Positions 7,057-13,073 of a DNA stretch of 13,073 bases are shown here, piece after piece (the stretch's first letter is position 1; each line of letters starts with the position of its first letter). The translations under genes and the position numbers were made by a program. The notes beneath the pieces are model-generated. The model had not been told where the DNA came from. It was given only the letters and a program-made list of their open reading frames with translations, and searched no databases. Source of the stretch: Halioxenophilus sp964342265 (GTDB lineage: Bacteria > Pseudomonadota > Gammaproteobacteria > Pseudomonadales > Cellvibrionaceae); the NCBI GenBank assembly GCA_964342265.1, contig CAYFFE010000104.1, positions 1 through 13,073 of the forward strand, read 5' to 3'.

Positions 7057-8538
7057 CTATGAATTCAATCGATCCACCAAATATTCCTCCAACTCCTGCG
7101 CCTGAGCGGCGGTAAAATCCCAGCTCAAACTTGTGCGGCGTTCAAGAATATCGGCAGCGGTTTGCGCCCATTCGTTGTCGACTAAGTAATCCACTTCTTT
7201 TTGATGCAAACCGTGGCCAAAATCTCGGCCTAGGTCTTTTTCGGTTTTAGTTTGCCCGAGTATTTCGAAGCTGGCGTCGCCGTAGGTAATGCTCAGTCTT
7301 TGTAACAGTGCGTTGGGCATTTTGGGGTAGCTGCTGGCGAGTTCTTTGAGCAGTTGACGAGCATCGCTAAAACCCGCTCCGGGTAATGGGCTGAGTTTAC
7401 CGGCACGGCGCGCTTTGGACGGTAAATAGGGCGATAACAGCCTAAAAACTCGCTCGGCGGTGGAGAGGTGGTGGAGCAAATCGCCACCAAATAAATTCAC
7501 CAGCGGCGATTGTCCATCTGGGCAGTCGATGTCCAGCACCAAATCGCTTAAATCCTGCTGATTGCCATCGTCACACACGGCGCGAAGACCCGAGCGGCAT
7601 TGCGCGATGTCGTCGGCGCTAAAGCTGGCTTGTGTGCACTGATTGAGTTCCGCCAATAGCTGCTGTTCGTCTTGGGCGATGTCTTCGTTGGAGATTTCCT
7701 CCCCGGCGGCTGTAATTAAAGGCCCAAAATGCAGCCAATGCTCGTTGATGGGAATTAAGCCCAGTCGTTGCGCGCCGCGATGGTAAAAAACAGCCGTCGA
7801 TAAGTTTAACGAGTTGGGCACAACCAAGTGAGTTAACCGCAGCAATAACGTGCCGGCTCGAGTGTCGCTATTGAGCTGTGTGTTCAAAACGGTGTGTACA
7901 TGCGGGCCGGTGGCGTTGACCAGCACTGGCGTGGATACCAATTTTACCGCTTGGCCAGAGGCGTTGGCTTGAATGCTTAAATGCCAAAGGCCATGCTCGC
8001 GAACACCTTTTAACAGGGCGTGGCGAGTCACAATGTGCGCACCGTGCTTTTTGGCTTGTAAGGCGTTGGCTAGCGTAAAGCGGCTGGCGTTGGTTTGAAA
8101 TCCTTGCTCAGCAATACGTACTCCGTTGGCGGGTAGCACTTGAGCCGCTACAGCCGGCTTTTTAACCGGCTGCTGCCATGCGTTGTGCAGCGTATTGAGT
8201 AACGGCCAAGACCAATGGCCGTCGAAGCATTCGAGAGTGGGGCAAGTGCGCATTAAATACGGAGCCAGTTGTTGCAGACGTTTTAGTTCGTCGTAGTCGT
8301 TGGCTAAATTAGTGAGGCGAAATCGACGCAGGTTGCGCAAATTGGCACTTAAAAAATAAGGCTGGGCAGAGGAATAGCCGGTGGCCAAATCGCTGGCTTG
8401 GCAGAGCAACACGCTGAGCCCTCGGGCAGAGCCTTCGCGGGCAACGGTGGTCCCGTTAATTCCGCCGCCAATTACCACCAAATCGTAATGGTCTTTGAGT
8501 TTAACTTGCACTGCACTGGATGGAGCCAAAAGGGTCAT
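7057..8538 (-). CDS. GlpD-like FAD-dependent oxidoreductase with altered active-site motifs (493 aa)
   Basis: A 493-residue protein of the glycerol-3-phosphate dehydrogenase (GlpD) family. The N-terminal FAD-binding fold is intact: D-L-V-V-I-G-G-G-I-N-G (19-29) and V-N-A-T-G-P-H-V (207-214). The C-terminal cap matches GlpD well (Y-G-D-A-S-F-E-I-L-G, D-L-G-R-D-F-G-H-G-L, Y-L-V-D-N-E-W-A, R-R-T-S-L). Substrate-site motifs known from GlpD are changed: SSKLIHGGLRY is SSAQPYFLSANLRN here (56-69), GTTD is FGPL (271-274), and GGKLTTYR is GGDLLHHL (351-358). G-L-R-A-V-C-D-D (317-324) still keeps the family arginine. It may therefore oxidise a different substrate. It lies alone, divergent from hrpA, without glpK or glpF nearby. 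ATG 8538 is chosen; a GTG at 8556 would add six residues, and neither has a well-spaced ribosome binding site. Confidence 0.82.
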   Translation of the reverse strand: MTLLAPSSAVQVKLKDHYDLVVIGGGINGTTVAREGSARGLSVLLCQASDLATGYSSAQPYFLSANLRNLRRFRLTNLANDYDELKRLQQLAPYLMRTCPTLECFDGHWSWPLLNTLHNAWQQPVKKPAVAAQVLPANGVRIAEQGFQTNASRFTLANALQAKKHGAHIVTRHALLKGVREHGLWHLSIQANASGQAVKLVSTPVLVNATGPHVHTVLNTQLNSDTRAGTLLLRLTHLVVPNSLNLSTAVFYHRGAQRLGLIPINEHWLHFGPLITAAGEEISNEDIAQDEQQLLAELNQCTQASFSADDIAQCRSGLRAVCDDGNQQDLSDLVLDIDCPDGQSPLVNLFGGDLLHHLSTAERVFRLLSPYLPSKARRAGKLSPLPGAGFSDARQLLKELASSYPKMPNALLQRLSITYGDASFEILGQTKTEKDLGRDFGHGLHQKEVDYLVDNEWAQTAADILERRTSLSWDFTAAQAQELEEYLVDRLNS

Positions 8539-8640
8539 CTCCGAGCCGGGTAACACAATCGTTGTGTGTAAGTTTCAGCGTTTGCGGTTGGTTTATTCTC
8601 AACCGGTCAAGTCACTGGCTTTTCCTTGCCATCTGTTCTG

Positions 8641-8646
8641 TATAAT
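8641..8646 (+). promoter_or_regulatory. Perfect -10 box upstream of hrpA
   Basis: TATAAT lies 44 bases before the hrpA start codon in the divergent gap between the GlpD-like gene and hrpA. No good -35 is found at 16-18 bases: the best-looking hexamer, TTGCCA at 8626-8631, is only 9 bases away. The promoter is therefore plausible but incomplete by consensus. Confidence 0.45.
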
Positions 8647-8689
8647 AGCTCCTCAGCACGACGAATACACTGATTAGGAACCGCTTCTT

Positions 8690-11600
8690 TTGTCTCATCA
8701 AGCGCTCGATTTAAACGAGGTCCTGGGCGTACACCGGCCTCAATTACAACGCATCACCCGGGAGATCAGCCGCCGCCAGCGCGCCAACAAACCCTACGAT
8801 AAATTAGAACAAAAATTAGTCGCTTTAAAGACGGCCTCCGAGACTGCGCTGGCGCACAAACGAGAGCATTTACCGGCCATCGAATTCCCCGAACAATTAC
8901 CCATCAGCGAAAAACGCGATGAAATCGCTAAAGCCATCGATGAGCATCAAGTGGTGGTGCTCGCCGGCGAGACTGGCTCGGGTAAAACTACCCAGCTGCC
9001 TAAAATTTGTTTGCAATTGGGCCGTGGCATTGGCGGTGTTATTGGCCACACTCAGCCACGACGTTTAGCCGCCAGTACCGTGGCCAGCCGCATTGCCGAT
9101 GAGCTCAGTGCAGAGTTGGGCGAGGCGGTGGGTTTTCAGGTGCGCTTTGCCGATCAAAGCAGCGATCGCACCTACATCAAGTTGATGACCGACGGCATCT
9201 TGCTGGCCGAAATCCAGCAGGATCCCATGCTCAATCGCTACGACACGTTAATTATCGACGAGGCCCACGAGCGCAGTCTGAATATTGATTTTTTATTGGG
9301 CTATTTAAAAACGCTGCTGCCCAAACGGCCCGACTTAAAATTGATTATCACCTCGGCCACTATCGATTTAGAGCGCTTTGCTAAGCATTTTGATGATGCG
9401 CCCATTATCGAAGTGTCTGGACGGACTTATCCGGTGGATGTGCGCTATCGGCCACCCTTGGATGAGCAGGAAGACCTTTATCAGTCGATTGTGTCTTCGG
9501 TAGAAGAGTTGCTGCAAGAAGAACGCAGCGACGGCGGCCAGCGCGGTGGCGACTTTTTGGTGTTTTTAAGTGGCGAGCGAGAAATTCGCGAAGCAGCATT
9601 GGCGCTGCGCCGGGCAGAATTACCCCATTTGGAAGTGTTGCCACTTTATGCGCGTTTGAGTTTAAAAGATCAAAGCCGAGTGTTTGCCAATCACAAGGGG
9701 CGGCGAGTGGTGTTGGCCACTAATGTGGCCGAAACCTCGGTGACTGTGCCGGGTATTCGTTACGTGATCGATCCCGGTACCGCACGCATCAGTCGCTACA
9801 GTTATCGCACCAAAATTCAGCGATTACCCATTGAATCGATTTCACAGGCCAGTGCCAACCAGCGTAAAGGCCGCTGTGGTCGAGTCAGTGCCGGTATTTG
9901 CGTGCGCTTGTACGACGAAGCCGATTTTCAATCTCGCCCAGAGTTTACCGACGCCGAAATCCTGCGGACAAATTTGGCATCGGTGATCTTACAGATGCTG
10001 CAACTAAACCTGGGCGATATTCGCCAATTTCCCTTTATCGACGCGCCCGACAACCGGCTCATTAACGACGGCTTTAATTTGCTCAAACAATTAAAAGCCG
10101 TTGACGACAACGATCAAGTTACCGAATTGGGCCGAAAAATTGCCACACTGCCTGTGGATCCGCGCCTGGGCGCGATTGTGGTGGCCGCCGGCGAACAGGG
10201 ATCGCTGGCGGAATTATTGGTGATCGTTAGCGCGCTGGCGGTGCAGGATCCCAGAGAACGGCCCGCCGACAAACAGCAGGCCGCGGACGAAAAGCACCGG
10301 CGCTTTTGGCATGACCATTCCGATCTAGTCGCCTATCTCAGCCTTTGGCAGCACTACGAGCAGCTGCGCCAGGATCTTTCTCAAAACCAGTTGCGCAAAC
10401 AGTGTCAGCGGGAATTTTTATCCTATTTGCGATTGCGCGAATGGCGAGACATTCACCACCAGCTCACTCTGGCTTGCCAACACATTGGTTTAAAAATCAA
10501 TAAAGAAGAAGCCAGCTACGAGGCCATACATCGGCCGTTATTGGTGGGCTTGCTCGACTACGTGGGCCAAAAAACCAACGAAGGCGATTACCTGGGCACA
10601 CGCAATCGCAAATTTATGATTTTTCCCGGGTCTTCGCAGTTTAAAAAACGCCCGGCGTGGTTAGTGGCCAGCGAATTGTTAGAAACCAGTCGGCTGTTTG
10701 CTCACGGCGTGGCCAAAGTCGAGCCCGAATGGATTTTGGCGGCGTCTACTCACTTAGTTAAACGCAATCACTCAGAGCCCCATTACGAGGCCAAACGCGG
10801 GCAGGTAATGGCCTACGAGCGCGTTACCTTGTTTGGGCTTACGCTGGTTGAAAAACAACGAGTTAATTACGCACCGATTAATCCGCAGGAAAGCCGCGAA
10901 GTGTTCATTCGCCGAGCGCTGGTTGAAGGTGCCTATGGTGAAGTGCGATCGGGCCGCAATAAAAAAGCAGCAGGCAATCGCAAAGTGGGCGAGTTTTTTC
11001 AACACAACCGCGCCATTATTAACGAATTGTTGGAAATCGAGGCCAAATCTCGCCGGCGCGACATTCTCGAAGACGATCAAGTTTTGTTTGATTTTTACGA
11101 TCAGCGCGTCGGCCAAGACGTGGTAAATCTGGCCAGTTTTGAAAAATGGCGAGAACAAGCCGAACAAAAAGACCCCCACATTTTATTTGCCGAGCGCGAA
11201 TTATTAATGCGCGACGCCAGTGTCGACTTGGGCCAAAGCCAGTTTCCGGATATTTTAGAGTGGCAGGGCATGGAGTTCCCGCTCAGCTACCATTTTGAGC
11301 CAGGCGCAGTGGACGACGGTGTCAGCATCCATGTGCCCGTGGGTTTGTTGCATCAAGTCCCCGAAAACCTGCTGCAATGGTTGGTGCCCGGAATTCTCGC
11401 AGAAAAATGTACAGCGCTGGTTAAAGGCCTGCCCAAGCGCTGGCGCAAACAATTTGTGCCTGTGCCTATGTTTGTTAACAAAGCCCTGGCGTCGATGGTG
11501 GCTGACAACAAGCCTCTTATTGAAGTGCTAAGCCACCAATTGCAGCGCTTGAGTAATGTTCAAATACCCGACGAGGCTTGGGACGAGGTTGAGTTAGACT

Positions 11601-12610
11601 CCTACTATCTCATCAACATTAAAGTGGATGATGATCGCGGTAAATTGATCGAACAAAGCCGCAATCTTAGCGAGCTAAAAGCCAAATACCGCGAAAACAT
11701 TCAAGCCACACTGCAATCGGCCGGGCAAGGTCTGGAGCAAGAAGGCATTACCGACTGGACTTTTGGCGACCTACCCGAGAGCAAACAATTAAAGCGCCAA
11801 GGCGTTACCATCAAGGCCTATCCGGCGTTGGTCGATGAAGGGCAAAGTGTGGCGCTCAAAATGCACGACAACCCCCTAGAGGCGGAGTGTTTCAGCTTGC
11901 GGGCGCAAGTCCGCCTAGCCATGCTAACGCTGAAAGATAAAGTTAAGTATTTGCGCAAAGAGCTGTTAAAGGGCAAAGATATTGGCTTATCGGTTACTTC
12001 GTTAGGAAGCCGCGACCAAGTTGCCGAAGATATTATCGCCTCGGCGATTAAACAAGTCGTGTTCGAAGGCCAATTGGTGCGCCGCGAAAGCGACTTTAAT
12101 CAGCAACTCACCGCTCACAGCGCCGACATAATTGATCGAGCCCAAGCAATAGAAACCGTTTTGGTGGATGCACTAAAAGATGTAGTGCAAATAAAAAAAT
12201 CCATCAAAACCAGCAAAAATGCCTTGGCCTTAACCTGGGCTGCTCAGGATATTACCCACCAATTGGAACATTTGTTCTATCCCGAGTTTATTTACGAAGT
12301 ACCGTTCGAGCAATTTCAGCAATTTAAGCGTTATTTACAAGCCATCAATCTGCGCTTGGAAAAAGTCCCCCAAAATGTACAGCGCGACCGACAAAACATT
12401 GCCATTATCGAGGAACTGTGGTCGCGCTACGAAAACGTTTTAGATCAAAAAGGCAATACTTGGTGCCAAGCGAACCAACAACTGCAACATTTCCGCTGGT
12501 TAATAGAAGAACTGAGAGTTTCGCTGTTTGCGCAAACTTTAAAGACCAGTCAAACGGTGTCAGCCAAGCGGTTAGACAAGCTCTGGCAAGAAATTTTAAT
12601 AAACATGTGA
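8690..12610 (+). CDS. hrpA: ATP-dependent RNA helicase HrpA, DEAH family (1306 aa)
   Basis: A 1306-residue DEAH-box helicase, matching the roughly 1300 residues of E. coli HrpA. Visible motifs are Walker A GETGSGKTTQLP (93-104), the DEAH box (190-193), SAT (222-224), F-L-S-G-E-R-E-I (292-299), T-N-V-A-E-T-S (344-350) and Q-R-K-G-R-C-G-R (391-398). The winged-helix/HA2 region and OB-fold follow, then the long HrpA-specific C-terminal part (DUF3418-type) fills about residues 700-1306, which separates HrpA from the shorter HrpB. HrpA proteins act on mRNA and on stalled ribosomes in the cytoplasm. The start is a TTG at 8690 with AGGAA at 8676-8680; it is the only NTG codon near the N-terminus and the first in-frame Met is about residue 166, inside the helicase core, so TTG is well supported. 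No clear terminator follows. Confidence 0.95.
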   Translation: MSHQALDLNEVLGVHRPQLQRITREISRRQRANKPYDKLEQKLVALKTASETALAHKREHLPAIEFPEQLPISEKRDEIAKAIDEHQVVVLAGETGSGKTTQLPKICLQLGRGIGGVIGHTQPRRLAASTVASRIADELSAELGEAVGFQVRFADQSSDRTYIKLMTDGILLAEIQQDPMLNRYDTLIIDEAHERSLNIDFLLGYLKTLLPKRPDLKLIITSATIDLERFAKHFDDAPIIEVSGRTYPVDVRYRPPLDEQEDLYQSIVSSVEELLQEERSDGGQRGGDFLVFLSGEREIREAALALRRAELPHLEVLPLYARLSLKDQSRVFANHKGRRVVLATNVAETSVTVPGIRYVIDPGTARISRYSYRTKIQRLPIESISQASANQRKGRCGRVSAGICVRLYDEADFQSRPEFTDAEILRTNLASVILQMLQLNLGDIRQFPFIDAPDNRLINDGFNLLKQLKAVDDNDQVTELGRKIATLPVDPRLGAIVVAAGEQGSLAELLVIVSALAVQDPRERPADKQQAADEKHRRFWHDHSDLVAYLSLWQHYEQLRQDLSQNQLRKQCQREFLSYLRLREWRDIHHQLTLACQHIGLKINKEEASYEAIHRPLLVGLLDYVGQKTNEGDYLGTRNRKFMIFPGSSQFKKRPAWLVASELLETSRLFAHGVAKVEPEWILAASTHLVKRNHSEPHYEAKRGQVMAYERVTLFGLTLVEKQRVNYAPINPQESREVFIRRALVEGAYGEVRSGRNKKAAGNRKVGEFFQHNRAIINELLEIEAKSRRRDILEDDQVLFDFYDQRVGQDVVNLASFEKWREQAEQKDPHILFAERELLMRDASVDLGQSQFPDILEWQGMEFPLSYHFEPGAVDDGVSIHVPVGLLHQVPENLLQWLVPGILAEKCTALVKGLPKRWRKQFVPVPMFVNKALASMVADNKPLIEVLSHQLQRLSNVQIPDEAWDEVELDSYYLINIKVDDDRGKLIEQSRNLSELKAKYRENIQATLQSAGQGLEQEGITDWTFGDLPESKQLKRQGVTIKAYPALVDEGQSVALKMHDNPLEAECFSLRAQVRLAMLTLKDKVKYLRKELLKGKDIGLSVTSLGSRDQVAEDIIASAIKQVVFEGQLVRRESDFNQQLTAHSADIIDRAQAIETVLVDALKDVVQIKKSIKTSKNALALTWAAQDITHQLEHLFYPEFIYEVPFEQFQQFKRYLQAINLRLEKVPQNVQRDRQNIAIIEELWSRYENVLDQKGNTWCQANQQLQHFRWLIEELRVSLFAQTLKTSQTVSAKRLDKLWQEILINM

Positions 12611-12663
12611 AATTCATACGTATTTGCTAGGGGCACTTACGTGTAGAATCTTTGGCCGGGGGA

Positions 12664-12716
12664 GGCTACCTGTAATTCTGACCGGGTTGTTTGTTATATA
12701 AATTTTACAAGTAGCC
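12664..12716. repeat. Long-arm inverted repeat upstream of the HvfA-like gene
   Basis: GGCTACCTGTAA (12664-12675) and TTACAAGTAGCC (12705-12716) are reverse complements at 11 of 12 positions, separated by 29 bases. The spacer ends in an AT-rich TATATAAATT box (12695-12704) that resembles a -10 element. No T run follows, so it is not a usual terminator of hrpA. It may be a pair of operator half-sites around a promoter or a structure in the RNA leader. Confidence 0.5.
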
Positions 12717-12728
12717 CCAGTCGGCACA

Positions 12729-12756
12729 GAAACTTGTCCCTACCCACTAGGTCTAT
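12729..12756 (+). promoter_or_regulatory. Candidate ECF-sigma-type promoter of the HvfA-like gene
   Basis: GAAACTT (12729-12735) and GGTCTAT (12750-12756) resemble the -35 (GGAACTT) and -10 (GTCTA/GGTCA-like) elements of extracytoplasmic-function sigma factors, with 16 bases between CTT and TCTAT. A start about 50 bases before the ATG would result. Bufferin-type peptide operons in other proteobacteria are known to be driven by an ECF factor responding to copper, which makes the match worth noting, but it is degenerate and was found by eye. Confidence 0.35.
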
Positions 12757-12800
12757 TGGCCCGTAAGATTTTTAAACACAAAAAAACTGAAGTTCATATT

Positions 12801-12805
12801 AGGAG
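12801..12805 (+). promoter_or_regulatory. Strong ribosome binding site of the HvfA-like gene
   Basis: AGGAG lies 7 bases before ATG 12813, the best Shine-Dalgarno match and spacing in the window. It fixes the start codon and suggests high expression. Confidence 0.8.
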
Positions 12806-12812
12806 AACTATC

Positions 12813-13073
12813 ATGGCTAAATCTAAGTCTCTTCCTTTGGCTGCTGCGGTTGGCGCTGCTGTATTGGCAACTGCTTCTTTGGCTCCTCTAGCTAACGCTG
12901 CTGAAAACCCATTCGCGGCCACTGACCTAAGCCAAGGCTACAACCTAGCTGGCAACGCTGAAGGCAAATGTGGCGAAGGCAAGTGCGGCGAAGGCAAATG
13001 TGGTGAAGAAAAAGGCGGCGAAGGTAAATGCGGCGAAGGCAAGTGCGGCGAAGAAAAAGGCGCTGAAGGTAAA
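12813..13073 (+). CDS. HvfA-like EGKCG-repeat RiPP metallophore precursor (3' end outside window)
   Basis: The first 87 codons of a secreted, cysteine-rich, low-complexity peptide cut by the window end. Residues 1-29 form a signal peptide (K3/K5, a hydrophobic Ala/Leu core, cut after A-N-A29). A short stretch A-E-N-P-F-A-A-T-D-L-S-Q-G-Y follows. Tandem pentapeptides start at residue 50: EGKCG x3, EEKGG, EGKCG x2, EEKGA, EGK. EGKCG repeats with this signal peptide are the mark of the HvfA family of ribosomally made peptides. In that family an MNIO (DUF692) enzyme, HvfB, with partner HvfC turns the cysteines into oxazolone/thioamide groups that bind copper. The peptide should act in the periplasm or outside. 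hvfB/hvfC-like and DoxX-like genes would be expected just downstream but cannot be seen. The strong AGGAG and regular codon use suggest high expression. Modification here is inferred from the family. Confidence 0.88.
   Translation, partial: MAKSKSLPLAAAVGAAVLATASLAPLANAAENPFAATDLSQGYNLAGNAEGKCGEGKCGEGKCGEEKGGEGKCGEGKCGEEKGAEGK
12960..13073 (+). repeat. 15-base tandem repeat encoding EGKCG units
   Basis: Seven full 15-base units and 9 bases of an eighth, each encoding a pentapeptide of the form E-G/E-K-C/G-G/A, within the HvfA-like gene. Units 2-4 (12975-13019) and 5-7 (13020-13064) form a 45-base higher-order repeat, each block two Cys units then one Cys-less EEKG unit. The blocks agree at 38 of 45 bases. 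The array continues beyond the window. Confidence 0.9.

Noticed and set aside
8626..8631. TTGCCA as the -35 partner of TATAAT at 8641
   Set aside because: The spacer is only 9 bases, too short for a sigma-70 promoter.
8495..8677. Short + strand open frame across the divergent promoter region
   Set aside because: It overlaps the start of the GlpD-like gene and the hrpA -10 box, has no ribosome binding site and no recognisable protein.
12960..13073. Short tandem repeat as a CRISPR or non-coding satellite
   Set aside because: The 15-base unit keeps the frame and codes for EGKCG pentapeptides behind a signal peptide and a strong ribosome binding site.

Overview
The window looks like chromosome of a gammaproteobacterium, probably a marine, Cellvibrio/Teredinibacter-like lineage. 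The order rnd - ycgL - ycgN, a full-length HrpA helicase with its long C-terminal region, and a VWA/TIGR03503-like protein all point to Gammaproteobacteria. The family-level placement is an inference from gene content and moderate G+C, not from a marker gene. Most of the window is ordinary core and lineage-specific chromosome. No tRNA, rRNA, CRISPR array, insertion sequence or integrase was seen.

Layout. 1-1410 (+): the end of rnd (RNase D), ycgL, ycgN (Cys-rich UPF0260) and a small membrane protein, closely packed as one likely operon. 1649-6008 (+): an envelope/chaperone-type module made of a membrane-anchored VWA protein with a TIGR03503-like region and a very acidic tail, then a MoxR-type AAA+ ATPase, then a CoxE-like VWA protein 16 bases behind it. 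MoxR and VWA proteins commonly work as pairs that load cofactors into, or mature, client complexes; here the client is unknown. 6056-6934 (+): an exported DUF1444-like protein, more A+T-rich than its neighbours. 7057-8538 (-): a GlpD-like FAD-dependent oxidoreductase whose FAD fold and C-terminal cap are recognisable but whose substrate-site motifs are largely replaced. 8690-12610 (+): HrpA, divergently transcribed and starting at TTG.

The most exciting item is at the right edge. From 12813 a strongly translated secreted peptide begins with a signal peptide and runs into tandem EGKCG pentapeptides, and is cut by the window end. This is the hallmark of the HvfA family of ribosomally made, post-translationally modified copper-binding peptides, whose cysteines are converted by an MNIO (DUF692) enzyme with a partner protein. 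The modification genes would be expected just beyond the window. Its 202-base leader holds a large inverted repeat around an AT-rich box and a candidate ECF-sigma-type promoter.

The VWA/MoxR module, the altered GlpD paralogue and the exported DUF1444 protein are the secondary points of interest. All family assignments were made by eye from remembered family sequences; no database search was run.
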